A DNA stretch of 64,000 bases from Gallionellales bacterium GWA2_54_124 (GCA_001801025.1 MGWO01000003.1:190201-254200); one strand, 5' to 3'. Numbered from the stretch's first letter, positions 38,990 through 49,137 are shown. The notes: generated from the letters alone by a model not told the origin. A program made the numbers and translations.

Positions 38990-40405
38990 ATGTCGTTGTC
39001 GGCAAATGATGTGTTGCAAATGATTAAAGACCACGACGTGAAGTTCGTGGATTTTCGTTTTACCGATACGCGCGGCAAAGAACAGCACGTTGGCGTTCCT
39101 GCAAAATACGTAGGTCTGGACAAATTTGAAGAAGGTCATGCGTTTGACGGTTCTTCGATCGCCGGCTGGAAGGGTATTCAAGCCTCAGACATGCTGTTGA
39201 TGCCGGATCCTGCAACCGCTTTCCTCGATCCGTTCACCGAAGACGTGACCCTGATCATCACCTGCGATGTGGTAGAACCTACCGATGGCAAGGGCTATGA
39301 CCGCGATCCACGCTCTATCGCCAAGCGCGCTGAAGCTTACTTGCAATCCTCCGGCGTGGGCGATACAGCTTACTTCGGTCCAGAGCCTGAATTCTTCATC
39401 TTTGATTCGGTAAACTGGAAGATCGATATGTCCGGTTGTTCGGTCAAGATCAACTCCGAAGAAGCCGCATGGTCTTCCGACGAGAAGTACGACGGCGGCA
39501 ATACCGGTCACCGTCCAGTGGTTAAGGGGGGTTACTTCCCGGTTCCTCCGGTTGACAGCCTGAACGACATTCGCGCAGCGATGTGTCTGATTCTGGAAGA
39601 CATCGGCATTGAAGTTGAAGTGCATCACCACGAAGTGGCAACAGCCGGTCAGTGCGAAATTGGTACCAAGTTTGATACACTGGTGCGTCGCGCCGATCAG
39701 ACTCAGGCATTGAAATACGTGGTTCATAACGTAGCTCACCAGCACGGTAAGACCGCAACTTTCATGCCTAAGCCTATCGTTGGCGACAACGGTTCCGGTA
39801 TGCACGTGCATCAGTCGATCTGGAAAGACGGCAAGAACCTGTTCGCAGGTAACGGCTATGCTGGCCTGTCTGAAACTGCCCTGTACTACATCGGCGGTAT
39901 CATCAAGCACGCTAAGGCACTGAACGCGATCACCAATCCTGGCACGAACTCTTACAAGCGTCTGGTTCCTCACTACGAAGCACCGACCAAGCTGGCCTAT
40001 TCTGCAAAGAATCGTTCCGCTTCGATCCGTATTCCTCACGTAGCGAGCGACAAGGCACGCCGTATTGAAACGCGTTTCCCGGATCCTACTGCCAATCCAT
40101 ACCTGTGCTTCGCGGCACTGATGATGGCGGGTCTGGACGGTATCGCTAACAAGATTCATCCTGGCGATCCAGCTGACAAGAATCTGTACGATCTGCCTCC
40201 TGAAGAAGATGCAAAGATCCCAACCGTATGTACTTCGCTGGACGAAGCGCTGGCAGCTCTGGATAAGGATCGCGAGTTCCTGACCCGTGGCGGCGTGTTC
40301 TCTAACGATTTCCTCGATGCTTACATCGCATTGAAGATGGAAGAAGTCACGCGTCTGCGCATGACGACTCATCCGGTCGAGTTTGAAATGTATTACAGCA
40401 TCTAA
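38990..40405 (+). CDS. glnA: glutamine synthetase type I
   Basis: Assimilates ammonium into glutamine. 471 residues from the ATG at 38990 with GGGAGAG upstream. Seen are the N-terminal [17 protein letters not shown] with DGSSIAGWK, the catalytic [12 protein letters not shown], the ammonium-site [10 protein letters not shown] region, [12 protein letters not shown], and NLYDLPPEE which contains the tyrosine that is adenylylated under nitrogen excess (beta class). Upstream lie two NtrC-type sites; ntrB-ntrC are 0.6 kb downstream. It is followed by an intrinsic terminator. Confidence 0.98.
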   Translation: MSLSANDVLQMIKDHDVKFVDFRFTDTRGKEQHVGVPAKYVGLDKFEEGHAFDGSSIAGWKGIQASDMLLMPDPATAFLDPFTEDVTLIITCDVVEPTDGKGYDRDPRSIAKRAEAYLQSSGVGDTAYFGPEPEFFIFDSVNWKIDMSGCSVKINSEEAAWSSDEKYDGGNTGHRPVVKGGYFPVPPVDSLNDIRAAMCLILEDIGIEVEVHHHEVATAGQCEIGTKFDTLVRRADQTQALKYVVHNVAHQHGKTATFMPKPIVGDNGSGMHVHQSIWKDGKNLFAGNGYAGLSETALYYIGGIIKHAKALNAITNPGTNSYKRLVPHYEAPTKLAYSAKNRSASIRIPHVASDKARRIETRFPDPTANPYLCFAALMMAGLDGIANKIHPGDPADKNLYDLPPEEDAKIPTVCTSLDEALAALDKDREFLTRGGVFSNDFLDAYIALKMEEVTRLRMTTHPVEFEMYYSI

Positions 40406-40420
40406 TACTTGTTGTGCAGC

Positions 40421-40457
40421 AAAACGAAACGGGGCCAAGCGCCCCGTTTTTTTCGTT
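40421..40457 (+). terminator. rho-independent terminator after glnA
   Basis: ACGGGGC-CAAGC-GCCCCGT with a following run of seven Ts, 24 bases after the glnA stop codon. Confidence 0.9.
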
Positions 40458-40536
40458 TAGCGCTCGTAGTCAGGAACTGTTTGTCACACACAGATGCATG
40501 CCCTATACTCGTTCAGCTATTTTGCGGGAGTATCAA

Positions 40537-40959
40537 ATGAAGTTCTGGATTTTACTGTTGTGCCTGAGTCCTTCGCTGGTGCTGGCGGACATATACAAAT
40601 CAGTCGATGCAGACGGGCATGTCACCTACTCCAGCGCACCAATTAAGGGCGGAAAACGGATCGTGCTGTCCGCGCCTAATCAATCTGCACCCAATCATGC
40701 ACGGGCTGTGCCCTCCCCTCATGATTTCCCCCGTGTGACGGATGAAGCTCAGAGGGGGCGCGATGGATCGCGGCGCAAAATTCTCGAGGATGAATTAAAA
40801 GCCGAAATTGGCTTGATGGAGGCCGCTAAACAAAGCCTGCAGGTGGCAGAAGCGCATCGTCCAAGAGATGCGGAGAGAGTCAAAGTGCTGACCCGCCAGC
40901 TCGATTTGCATCAGGGAAATATTGGCGCACTCAAGACCGAGTTGTCTAAACTCAAATAA
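40537..40959 (+). CDS. small DUF4124 exported protein
   Basis: 140 residues from the ATG at 40537 (CGGGAG upstream). Signal peptide KFWILLLCLSPSLVLA, then the DUF4124 core DIYKSVDADGHVTYSSAPIKGG and a charged coiled-coil tail (LEDELKAEIGLMEAAKQSL). It lies between glnA and ntrB, a place where DUF4124 genes are common in betaproteobacteria. Function unknown. Confidence 0.85.
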   Translation: MKFWILLLCLSPSLVLADIYKSVDADGHVTYSSAPIKGGKRIVLSAPNQSAPNHARAVPSPHDFPRVTDEAQRGRDGSRRKILEDELKAEIGLMEAAKQSLQVAEAHRPRDAERVKVLTRQLDLHQGNIGALKTELSKLK

Positions 40960-40999
40960 ATGGCAATCTGGGCATGATTGTTGCTAGATAATACATACT

Positions 41000-42043
41000 A
41001 TGCCTGACTCTCATTACCTTACACTCGATTATCTTGCGACTGCCATCATTCTGATGGATGACCAGTCGCGCGTGAGTTATCTAAATCCTGCTGCGGAAAA
41101 CCTTTTTGAGGTGAGCGGTAAAAATCTGTCGGGCAATCCGCTAAAACATATGTTTAGCGATGCCGGACGGCTCGATATTGCGATGTTGCGAGCCCTTAAA
41201 AATAATGCCAGCTATATCGAACATGATCTGATGCTGGTGACACATACGCACAACAAGTTGCATGTGCGCTGTACCGTTACCCCGTTGCAAACCGGGCGGC
41301 TGTTGCTGGAATTTCACCCGGTAGACCGACCGCTCAAATTAGCGCGTGAAGAGCAGATGCTCGACCAGACGCAAGCCAACCGGCTGCTGTTGCGTAACCT
41401 CGCGCACGAAATTAAAAATCCACTAGGCGGGATTCGCGGTGCCGCCCAGTTATTGGAGCAGGAACTCGATAAACCCGCGCTTCACGAATATACCCAGGTG
41501 ATTATCCAGGAAGCGGATCGCCTGCGCAGTTTGATGGAGAAATTGCTGACGCCGCAAGGGAACAGGCAGCACAGTGCGCTGAATATTCACGAGGTACTAG
41601 AACGTGTGCGTTCGGTCGTGATGGCCGAGGTGCCGGAAGGATTGAAGATTCAGCGCGATTACGACATCAGTCTGCCTGCCCTGATCGGCGATAAGGAGCA
41701 ATTGATACAGGTGATCCTCAATATCGTACGCAATGCCGTACAGGCGATGCAAGGGCAGGGCAAGATTGTTTTGCGTACCCGTATTGCGCGTCAGGTGACG
41801 CTGTTTAAACAGCGTCACCGGCTGGCGGTGATGGTGCAGATCATCGATAACGGCCCGGGCATACTGCCGGAATTGCGCGATAAAATATTTTATCCATTGG
41901 TCTCTGGACGTGCGGACGGGCATGGTCTGGGGCTGACGCTGGCACAGGATTTCATCAGCCAGCATCATGGCACGATAGAATTCGAAAGTGAGCCCGGCTG
42001 CACGCGTTTTACGGTGATGCTGCCCTTGCAAGCCGCTGGTTAG
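41000..42043 (+). CDS. glnL: nitrogen regulation sensor kinase NtrB
   Basis: Controls phosphorylation of NtrC in response to PII proteins. 347 residues: N-terminal PAS domain (LATAIILMDDQSRVSYLNPAAENLF), the phosphoacceptor H near residue 136 in NLAHEIKNPLGGIRGAAQLL, then the ATPase with the NAVQAM and DNGPGILPELRDKIFYPLVS segments and HGLGLTLAQDF. No transmembrane segment, as expected for cytoplasmic NtrB. It is followed by ntrC 50 bases downstream. No clear ribosome site. Confidence 0.93.
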   Translation: MPDSHYLTLDYLATAIILMDDQSRVSYLNPAAENLFEVSGKNLSGNPLKHMFSDAGRLDIAMLRALKNNASYIEHDLMLVTHTHNKLHVRCTVTPLQTGRLLLEFHPVDRPLKLAREEQMLDQTQANRLLLRNLAHEIKNPLGGIRGAAQLLEQELDKPALHEYTQVIIQEADRLRSLMEKLLTPQGNRQHSALNIHEVLERVRSVVMAEVPEGLKIQRDYDISLPALIGDKEQLIQVILNIVRNAVQAMQGQGKIVLRTRIARQVTLFKQRHRLAVMVQIIDNGPGILPELRDKIFYPLVSGRADGHGLGLTLAQDFISQHHGTIEFESEPGCTRFTVMLPLQAAG

Positions 42044-42093
42044 TGGGAAGTCGCCACTTTTGTTAATGATATTAAAAACTGATCGAGCACCTT

Positions 42094-43491
42094 ATGAAAC
42101 CTGTCTGGATAATTGACGACGATCGCTCGATACGCTGGGTTCTGGAAAAATCCCTTGCGCGGGCCAACATTGAATTCGAGAGCTTTCAATCAGCCGATGA
42201 GGCGCAACGCGCCCTGAGCCACGACGTGCCGCAAGTTGTGGTGAGCGATATTCGCATGCCGGGCATTTCCGGGCTGGATTTTTTGCAGACGTTGCATGAA
42301 CGTCATCCGCTGATTCCTGTCATCATCATGACCGCCTATTCCGATCTGGAAAGCGCCGTTTCAGCCTTTCAGGGGGGGGCATTTGAATATCTGCCCAAAC
42401 CGTTCGACATCAACCATGCGGTTGATTTGATACGTCGCGCACTTGAACAAAGCCGTCGTAAATCAGCCGAAATAGGCCAGATTGATGTTGTTGCCGATAT
42501 TTTGGGGCATGCACCGGCCATGCAGGATGTGTTTCGTGCCATTGGACGGCTGTCGCAATCTCACGCAACGGTACTGATCAACGGTGAGTCAGGAACGGGT
42601 AAGGAGTTGGTTGCGCGAGCGCTGCACCGTCATAGTCCGCGTGCTGAAAAATCCTTCATTGCGATCAATACAGCAGCCATTCCTAAGGATTTGCTCGAGT
42701 CCGAATTGTTTGGGCATGAGCGTGGCGCTTTTACGGGCGCGGCGGCTGTCCGGCACGGTCGCTTCGAACAGGCCGAGGGCGGTACGCTGTTTCTCGATGA
42801 AATCGGGGATATGCCATCGGAGTTGCAAACCCGTTTGCTGCGCGTTTTGTCGGACGGAAACTATTACCGGGTAGGCGGGCATCAGCCGATCAAGGCCAAT
42901 GTGCGCATTATCACCGCGACGCACCAAAATCTCGAAGAGCGCGTCAAACTGGGATTGTTTCGTGAGGATCTGTTTCACAGGCTGAACGTGATCCGTTTGC
43001 GCCTGCCACCCTTACGCGAGCGCAGCGAAGATATTCCATTGCTGGCGAAATTTTTTCTGCAAAAAAGTGCGCAAGAGTTGGCTGTGGAATGTAAACAGTT
43101 TGGCGAGGCCACCTTGCAGCACTTGAGCGCGCAAGACTTTCCCGGCAACGTCCGGCAGCTGGAAAACCTGTGCCACTGGCTGACCGTGATGACGCCGTCC
43201 CAGGTAATCGAAATAGCCGATCTGCCGTCCGAATGGCGAGAGAATGAAAGCGTGGTAGAAAAATCCGGCGACTGGAGCTCCGTGCTGGCAAGTCAGGTTG
43301 AAGCGGCTTTGCAACGCGGAGATGAAAGCATTATGGATCGCTTTGTTGCGCAGTTCGAACGTACGCTGATATTGCAGGCGTTGCAGCATACCAACGGGCG
43401 GCGTATTGAAGCTGCCACGCTGCTTGGCATCGGGCGAAACACCCTGACGCGCAAAATACAGGAGTTGGGACTGGACGAGCAGGAGGCATAG
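42094..43491 (+). CDS. glnG: nitrogen regulation response regulator NtrC
   Basis: Enhancer-binding activator of sigma-54 promoters under nitrogen limitation. 465 residues: receiver with phospho-acceptor D52 in VVSDIRMPG, the central AAA+ domain with Walker A GESGTGKELVARAL, the sigma-54-contacting GAFTGA loop in ERGAFTGAA, Walker B GGTLFLDEIGDMP, and a C-terminal Fis-type helix-turn-helix (RIEAATLLGIGRNTLTRKIQELG). It is complete, unlike the NtrX-like protein at 15131. It should act on the sites found upstream of glnA, of the porin-glnK-amtB operon and of the chemoreceptor gene. Confidence 0.96.
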   Translation: MKPVWIIDDDRSIRWVLEKSLARANIEFESFQSADEAQRALSHDVPQVVVSDIRMPGISGLDFLQTLHERHPLIPVIIMTAYSDLESAVSAFQGGAFEYLPKPFDINHAVDLIRRALEQSRRKSAEIGQIDVVADILGHAPAMQDVFRAIGRLSQSHATVLINGESGTGKELVARALHRHSPRAEKSFIAINTAAIPKDLLESELFGHERGAFTGAAAVRHGRFEQAEGGTLFLDEIGDMPSELQTRLLRVLSDGNYYRVGGHQPIKANVRIITATHQNLEERVKLGLFREDLFHRLNVIRLRLPPLRERSEDIPLLAKFFLQKSAQELAVECKQFGEATLQHLSAQDFPGNVRQLENLCHWLTVMTPSQVIEIADLPSEWRENESVVEKSGDWSSVLASQVEAALQRGDESIMDRFVAQFERTLILQALQHTNGRRIEAATLLGIGRNTLTRKIQELGLDEQEA

Positions 43492-43548
43492 CATTCGCAT
43501 TTTAAGGCGCGTGGCCTCGTTGAAAATATCTGCCCGAAAGCAGGCCTG

Positions 43549-44889
43549 CTACGCCAGTCTTTTGAGCAGTTTGTCGTGTATGCCGCCAAAACCGCCGTTG
43601 CTCATCACCAGAACATGGTCGCCAGACACGGCTGATTTGGCAATGGCGTCGATCAGCGCATCAAGATCATCGATGACCACAGCCTTATCGCCCATGACGG
43701 CCAGTGCGCTCTTGGCATCCCAGCCCAGATTGCCCGAATAGCAGAACACCTGATCGGCCTCCTTCAAACTGCCGGGTAAGGCGTCCTTCATGATGCCCAG
43801 CTTCATGGTGTTGGACCTGGGTTCGAGCACCGCGAGGATGCGAGCCGCGCCTATCTTGTGGCGCAATCCGGCCACCGTGGTGTCGATCGCGGTCGGATGG
43901 TGTGCGAAATCGTCATAAACGGTGATGCCGTTCACCACACCTTTGATCTCCATGCGTCGCTTGACGTTTTTGAACAGCCCCAGCGCCTCCAGCCCCAGCG
44001 TAGCAGGAACGCCCGCATGGCGTGCCGCAGCCAGCACAGCCAGCGCGTTCATGCGGTTGTGTTCGCCCAGCAAGTCCCAGTTCAGCGTGCCTTGCGCGAT
44101 GCCGTTCAGCGTGACCAGATTGGTATCGTCGATGTCCCAGCCGGTGTTGCAGCCGAATTGCTCAACCGGCGTCCAGCAGCCGCGTTGGATGACGCGCTGC
44201 AATGAGGCTTCGCGTCCATTTGAGACCACCAGGCCATTGCCCGGTATGGTGCGCACAAGATGGTGGAATTGTGTCTCAATGGCGGCAAGATCGGCGAAGA
44301 TGTCCGCATGGTCGTATTCCAGGTTGTTTAAAATCGCCGTGCGCGGATGGTAATGCACGAACTTGGAACGCTTGTCGAAGAAGGCGGTATCGTATTCATC
44401 CGCTTCGATCACGAAGAAGGGCGATGCGGTGATGCGCGCCGAGATGTCGAAATTCTGCGGCACGCCGCCGATCAAAAATCCCGGATTCAATCCCGCATGT
44501 TCCAGTACCCAGGCGAGCATCGACGCCGTGGTCGTTTTGCCATGCGTACCTGCCACTCCCAGTACCCACTTGTCTCTGAGCAAGGTCTCTGACAGCCATT
44601 GCGGGCCAGAGACATAGGGCAGGTTGCGGTTCAGTATCTCTTCCATCAGCGCATTGCCCCGCGTGACGACATTGCCGATGACGTAGATATCCGGATTCAG
44701 CTCCAGCTGTTCGGTGCCAAAGCCTGTGATCAGTTCTATGCCTTGCGCCTCCAGTTGCGTGCTCATCGGTGGATAGACGTTGGTATCGCACCCTGTGACG
44801 CGAAAGCCCGATTGTTTTGCGATCGCCGCGATGCCGCCCATGAATGTGCCGCAGATGCCGAGGATATGGATGTGTGTTGGTTTGCTCAT
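43549..44889 (-). CDS. mpl: UDP-N-acetylmuramate:L-alanyl-gamma-D-glutamyl-meso-diaminopimelate ligase
   Basis: Reattaches recycled tripeptide to UDP-MurNAc in peptidoglycan recycling. About 446 residues from the ATG at 44889 (a TTG three codons upstream is the alternative). Hallmarks are HILGICGTFMGGIAAIAKQSG, the ATP-binding GVAGTHGKTTTASMLAW (near residue 108), EADEYDTAFFDKRSKF and the DDFAHHPTAI block. Mpl is distinguished from MurC by the GTFMGG start. Convergent with ntrC; the DUF486 gene lies immediately upstream on the same strand. Confidence 0.95.
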   Translation of the reverse strand: MSKPTHIHILGICGTFMGGIAAIAKQSGFRVTGCDTNVYPPMSTQLEAQGIELITGFGTEQLELNPDIYVIGNVVTRGNALMEEILNRNLPYVSGPQWLSETLLRDKWVLGVAGTHGKTTTASMLAWVLEHAGLNPGFLIGGVPQNFDISARITASPFFVIEADEYDTAFFDKRSKFVHYHPRTAILNNLEYDHADIFADLAAIETQFHHLVRTIPGNGLVVSNGREASLQRVIQRGCWTPVEQFGCNTGWDIDDTNLVTLNGIAQGTLNWDLLGEHNRMNALAVLAAARHAGVPATLGLEALGLFKNVKRRMEIKGVVNGITVYDDFAHHPTAIDTTVAGLRHKIGAARILAVLEPRSNTMKLGIMKDALPGSLKEADQVFCYSGNLGWDAKSALAVMGDKAVVIDDLDALIDAIAKSAVSGDHVLVMSNGGFGGIHDKLLKRLA

Positions 44890-44894
44890 TGTTT

Positions 44895-45248
44895 TCAATT
44901 TCTAAAAATAAAATAAACCGCGCCCATCATGCAAAGTGCGGCATACAGATAATCCCATTTTAACGGTTGGTTCATATATAACACTGCAAACGGCACGAAC
45001 ACGAGCAGCGTGATGACTTCCTGCAGAATTTTCAGCTGACCGAGATTAAGTTCGGTATAGCCGATACGGTTAGCAGGTACCTGTATCAGGTATTCGAACA
45101 GGGCGATGCCCCAGCTGACCAGCGCGGCCACATACCAAGGCGATGCCGACATATTCTTTAGGTGGCCATACCATGCGAAGGTCATGAACAGGTTGGAGAT
45201 GGCCAGCATCAGGATGGTGACCAGCAGCGGTTGAGAAATCAGACTCAT
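44895..45248 (-). CDS. DUF486 family small membrane protein
   Basis: 117 residues from the ATG at 45248 that overlaps the stop of the preceding gene (TGATGA). Four hydrophobic segments cover nearly the whole protein (LLVTILMLAISNLFMTFAWYG; WYVAALVSWGIALFEYLIQV; EVITLLVFVPFAVLYM; WDYLYAALCMMGAVYFIF), matching DUF486, a family related to small drug/metabolite transporters. Function unknown. It lies between the oxidoreductase operon and mpl. Confidence 0.85.
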   Translation of the reverse strand: MSLISQPLLVTILMLAISNLFMTFAWYGHLKNMSASPWYVAALVSWGIALFEYLIQVPANRIGYTELNLGQLKILQEVITLLVFVPFAVLYMNQPLKWDYLYAALCMMGAVYFIFRN

Positions 45249-46876
45249 CAGGTTTCTTCGGGCACCATTGCAATTGCCCCGCAGGGGCATTCCGCTACGC
45301 ATAACCCGCAGCCCTTGCAGTAGTCGTAGTTGAACTGAAATCCTTTGCCGGGCCCGAGTTTTATGACCGCATTGTCGGGACAGACGCCGTAGCAGTTGTC
45401 GCATTCGAAACAGTTGCCGCATGACAGGCAGCGGCGTGCCTCGAACAAGGCATTGGTCTCGTTAAGTCCGCCCTGAACCTCATCGAAACTGGTCTGACGG
45501 CGGATGATGTCGAGTATAGGCTGTACCGTCTTGTCAGCGTCTGAGTAATACCACGGGTTGAGTTTATCGAAGGTGGCGATCTCAGACTTGGGGGCGGGGT
45601 CGAAACTCGCACCCTGCAGCCAAGCGTCGATATGGCGCGCCGCTTTTTTGCCGTGACCGACGGCCACGGTGACGGTGCGCTCGGACGGCACCATGTCGCC
45701 TCCAGCGAAGATGCCGGGGTGACCTGTCATCATGTTGGCGGCGACTTGTACGGTGCCATTTTTGATTTCAAGTCCTGACACGTTATCCAGCAGGGACAGA
45801 TCGACGTCCTGACCCAGCGCGAGCACCAGGGAGTCCGCTTCCATGGTTTCGAATTCGCCGGTCGGCTGCGGTACGCCATGTTCGTCCAGCTCCATTCTTT
45901 CAACGGTGAGAGTGCCTACTTCGGCCTGTTTGATGGTGGATAGCCATTTGATCATCACGCCTTCTTGCAGCGCTTCTTCCACTTCGAAATCGTGTGCGGG
46001 CATTTTCTCGCGGGTGCGGCGATAAACGATGATGGCTTCGGTCGCCCCAAGACGTTTGGCAGTGCGCGCCACGTCGATTGCGGTGTTGCCGCCGCCATAC
46101 ACCACGACGCGGCGACCCAGCATCGGTTTGTCTTCGCCTTCCATCGAACGCAGCACGGAGACGGCATCGACGATGTGCGCGGCATCTCCCGACGGGATAT
46201 AGGTGCGTTTGGCGATATGCGCGCCGACCGCTAAAAATGCCGCATTGAAATGGCCGTCTTGCATGCTTTGTTCGATATTTTCGATGCGGGTGTTCAGTTT
46301 CAGCGTCACGCCCAAATCGAGTATGCGCTGAACTTCGGCATCGAGTACCTCGCGTGGCAGCCGGTATTTCGGAATGCCAAAACGCATCATGCCGCCAGCC
46401 AACGGCCCGGCTTCGTGGATTTCCACGCGATGCCCCATGCATGCCAGATGGTAGGCGGCTGACAGTCCGGAAGGCCCGGCGCCGACAACCAGCACCTTTT
46501 TGCCCGAAACCGTTGCCGGCGCATCGAATTTCCAGCCCTGCTTGATTGCCTCGTCACCTAAAAAGCGTTCTACCGAATTGATGCCGACTGAACTGTCGAG
46601 CTGGCCGCGATTACATGCATTTTCGCATGGGTGGTAGCAGACGCGTCCCATCACGGCCGGTAGCGGATTGTTCTGCACCAGCACGCGCCATGCCTGCTGG
46701 TAGTCGCCTGATTCGGCGTGAAACAGCCAGCCCTGAATGTTTTCGCCCGCAGGACACGCGTTGTTACACGGCGGCAGGCGGTTAAGATAGACAGGGCGCT
46801 CGGTGCGCCAGGTGCCGGTCAGGTTGGCAAGCGACGTGCCGGGCTTTAAGGTGATCGCAAAAGGGCGGTTGGACAT
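45248..46876 (-). CDS. FAD/NAD(P) oxidoreductase with two ferredoxin domains, subunit of a 2-oxoacid oxidoreductase
   Basis: 542 residues from the ATG at 46876, one base after the stop of the beta subunit. The N-terminal CNNACPAGENIQGWL and CYHPCENACNRGQLD form the iron-sulfur binding region of glutamate synthase small-subunit-like proteins. FAD site is VLVVGAGPSGLSAAYHLACMGH (residues 125-146), NAD(P) site VVVYGGGNTAIDVARTAKRLG, and the C-terminus has two [4Fe-4S] clusters (CLSCGNCFECDNCYGVCP and CKGCGLCVAECP). Similar subunits occur in the phenylglyoxylate:acceptor oxidoreductase of Aromatoleum (PadH-like). In this operon it likely transfers electrons between the oxidoreductase and NAD(P). 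Confidence 0.85.
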   Translation of the reverse strand: MSNRPFAITLKPGTSLANLTGTWRTERPVYLNRLPPCNNACPAGENIQGWLFHAESGDYQQAWRVLVQNNPLPAVMGRVCYHPCENACNRGQLDSSVGINSVERFLGDEAIKQGWKFDAPATVSGKKVLVVGAGPSGLSAAYHLACMGHRVEIHEAGPLAGGMMRFGIPKYRLPREVLDAEVQRILDLGVTLKLNTRIENIEQSMQDGHFNAAFLAVGAHIAKRTYIPSGDAAHIVDAVSVLRSMEGEDKPMLGRRVVVYGGGNTAIDVARTAKRLGATEAIIVYRRTREKMPAHDFEVEEALQEGVMIKWLSTIKQAEVGTLTVERMELDEHGVPQPTGEFETMEADSLVLALGQDVDLSLLDNVSGLEIKNGTVQVAANMMTGHPGIFAGGDMVPSERTVTVAVGHGKKAARHIDAWLQGASFDPAPKSEIATFDKLNPWYYSDADKTVQPILDIIRRQTSFDEVQGGLNETNALFEARRCLSCGNCFECDNCYGVCPDNAVIKLGPGKGFQFNYDYCKGCGLCVAECPCGAIAMVPEET

Positions 46877-46877
46877 G

Positions 46878-47873
46878 TCAGTTACTCCCCTCTTCGAGCA
46901 GGCCGTATTTGCGGATGTTGCGGTCGGCGATTGCCTGAATGCGTGCCACCGTTTCAGGGTGCGGCGTCTTGCCGAACAAATGCGCAAAGCGCTTTTGCGG
47001 CTTTAGATAGTCTTCAACCGGCACTTGATGGCGAATTTTCGATACGCCGGTGACCTCACCATATTCGGCTTCGAACACCGGAAACATACCGCTCTCTTTA
47101 GCCAGTCGCGCGATGCGGATGGTGTCGGAAGAGGCGGTGCCCCAGCCTAAAGGACAAGGCACGGACAGATGAATGTAGCGTGCGCCGCGTATTGTCATCG
47201 CGCGCCGCACCTTGTATTCCAGATCGCGCAGGTCGGCCACGGTTGCCGTGGCGACATAGGGAATACCGTGCGCCATTGCGATTTCGGGCAAGTTCTTGCC
47301 CTGTCCGAAGGGGTTGCCGGGTTCTGCGCCTACCGGCATGGTGGTGGCGGTGCGGGCGGCGGGTGGCGTCGCACTCGATCTTTGCACGCCTGTGTTCATA
47401 TAGGCTTCGTTGTCGTAGCAGATATACAGCACATCGTCGTTCCGCTCGAACATACCGGACAGGCAGCCAAAACCGATATCCGTCGTGCTGCCATCGCCGC
47501 CTTGCGCCACCACGCGTACTTCTTTGCGTCCCTTTACTTTCATTGCTGCTGCGACCCCGGTTGCAACCGCCGGCGCATTGCCGAACAGTGAATGGATCCA
47601 AGGCACCTGCCAGGACGATTCAGGGTAAGGCGTTGAGAAAACCTCCAGACAGCCGGTGGCATTCACGGCGATCAGTTGATTGTTGCTCCCGGCCATTGCA
47701 GCGTCGATCGCGTAGCGTGCACCGAGCGCTTCGCCGCAGCCCTGACATGCGCGGTGACCGGAGTTGATCGAGTTACTGCGCAACTCGCCGGCCTGTACGC
47801 TGCGCTCGGCCAGCAGACGGTTGCCAACGGTGTATGTGCCGGTCTGATAGAATTTTACTGGTTGAAATCCCAC
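46878..47873 (-). CDS. porB: 2-oxoacid:acceptor oxidoreductase, beta subunit (thiamine diphosphate-binding)
   Basis: 331 residues from a GTG at 47873 (AAGGAG upstream). Carries the thiamine-diphosphate motif GGDGSTTDIGFGCLSGM (near residue 140) and C-x-G-C-G-E in HRACQGCGEALG, which with ATGCLEVF binds a [4Fe-4S] cluster, as in the pyruvate:ferredoxin oxidoreductase beta subunit. The substrate is most likely pyruvate, but other 2-oxoacids cannot be excluded. It lies 10 bases after the alpha subunit gene. Confidence 0.9.
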   Translation of the reverse strand: MGFQPVKFYQTGTYTVGNRLLAERSVQAGELRSNSINSGHRACQGCGEALGARYAIDAAMAGSNNQLIAVNATGCLEVFSTPYPESSWQVPWIHSLFGNAPAVATGVAAAMKVKGRKEVRVVAQGGDGSTTDIGFGCLSGMFERNDDVLYICYDNEAYMNTGVQRSSATPPAARTATTMPVGAEPGNPFGQGKNLPEIAMAHGIPYVATATVADLRDLEYKVRRAMTIRGARYIHLSVPCPLGWGTASSDTIRIARLAKESGMFPVFEAEYGEVTGVSKIRHQVPVEDYLKPQKRFAHLFGKTPHPETVARIQAIADRNIRKYGLLEEGSN

Positions 47874-47883
47874 GCTGTTCTCC

Positions 47884-49137
47884 TTAACCGAACTTCGCTG
47901 AAACGATGCCTTTGTCGTGCAGAATGTTCTCGGCGACCGGGCCTGAGCGGCGTGTCTGTTTCTCGCGCGCCAGCTGTTTGTTGACAGCATCCCAGTCCAG
48001 ATCAAGGAATGTCACAGGGGGCAGTGTTTCGGCTTTGGCCTCCCGGAACAGTTTGTGCAGCGAGGCTTTTGTAATTGGCCGACCGCCCAGTCCTGCGATT
48101 GCGGTAAAGCCTTTGAGGCCGGTGCCTGTTACCGCCATGCGGACATCGGTCGCAACGATGCCGCCCATACCGACCGCCAGACTCTTTTCGAGCACGACGA
48201 AACGGCGGCAGTTGAGCAGTGCCGCTTTGACCTGTTCGAGCGGGAAGGGGCGATAACTGATAATGCCCAGCACGCCGATTTTGTGGCCTTGCGCACGCAT
48301 TTCATCCACCGTGTCTTTGATGGTGCCGAGCACGGAGCCCATGGCGATGATGATGGTGTCCGCGTCTTCCGTGCAATAGGTGCGGATCAATCCGCCGCTG
48401 TCCCGCCCGAAAATCTCGCGAAATTCGCTGGCCAGTTGCGGAATGCGCTCGATGGCTTGCATCTGTTTGGCGTGCGCAAGATAGCGCACCTCCATAAAGG
48501 CTTCTGGGCCGACCATCGCACCGATGGAAACCGGCTCGGCGGGGTCGAGTACCTGACGCGGCTCGAACGGCGGCAGATAGGCGTCTACCTGTGCTTGCGA
48601 CGGAATATCGACGCGTTCGAAGGCGTGCGTCAGGATGAAACCGTCCATGCACACCATGATCGGCATGGAGAGTTCTTCGGCCAGCCGAAACGCTTGGATG
48701 TGCAGATCAACGGCTTCCTGATTGGTCTCGGCGAACAGCTGCATCCAGCCTGAATCCCGCTGCGAGAGCGAATCAGAATGGTCGTTCCAGATATTGATAG
48801 GGGCACCGATGGCGCGATTGGCGACCGTCATGACGATCGGCAGGCCTAGGCCGGAGGCGTTGTAGACCGCCTCGGCCATGAACAGCAAACCCTGCGAAGC
48901 CGTCGCGGTGTAGGCGCGCGCACCGGCAGCGGAAGCGCCGATGGCCACCGACATCGCGGCAAATTCACTCTCGACGTTGATGAATTCGCAGGGCGTGAGT
49001 TCGCCTGATTTGACGATCTCGCCTAGCGCTTCGACGATGTGCGTCTGCGGTGAAATAGGATAGGCGCAGATGACTTCAGGGCGGCAAAGCGCGATGGCTT
49101 CGGCGACCGCTTTTGAACCTTCAGTTTGCTTTAGCAT
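47884..49137 (-). CDS. porA: 2-oxoacid:acceptor oxidoreductase, alpha subunit
   Basis: 417 residues beginning MLKQTEGSKAVAEAIALCRPEVICAYPISPQTH, which includes the PISPQT substrate-binding motif of the pyruvate oxidoreductase alpha chain. YTATASQGLLFMAEAVYNASGLGLPIVMTVANR, written as residues 75-107, is the conserved pyrimidine-binding region. The C-terminal part carries the transketolase-like domain (LGIISYRPFPLEQV, AGLGGRPITK). GGAGGG precedes the ATG, which overlaps the porG stop. Confidence 0.92.
   Translation of the reverse strand: MLKQTEGSKAVAEAIALCRPEVICAYPISPQTHIVEALGEIVKSGELTPCEFINVESEFAAMSVAIGASAAGARAYTATASQGLLFMAEAVYNASGLGLPIVMTVANRAIGAPINIWNDHSDSLSQRDSGWMQLFAETNQEAVDLHIQAFRLAEELSMPIMVCMDGFILTHAFERVDIPSQAQVDAYLPPFEPRQVLDPAEPVSIGAMVGPEAFMEVRYLAHAKQMQAIERIPQLASEFREIFGRDSGGLIRTYCTEDADTIIIAMGSVLGTIKDTVDEMRAQGHKIGVLGIISYRPFPLEQVKAALLNCRRFVVLEKSLAVGMGGIVATDVRMAVTGTGLKGFTAIAGLGGRPITKASLHKLFREAKAETLPPVTFLDLDWDAVNKQLAREKQTRRSGPVAENILHDKGIVSAKFG

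Noticed and set aside
39185..40438. Long open frame of 417 codons antisense to glnA
   Set aside because: Shadow of the strongly codon-biased glnA gene; no ribosome site, no recognisable protein family, low-complexity basic composition.
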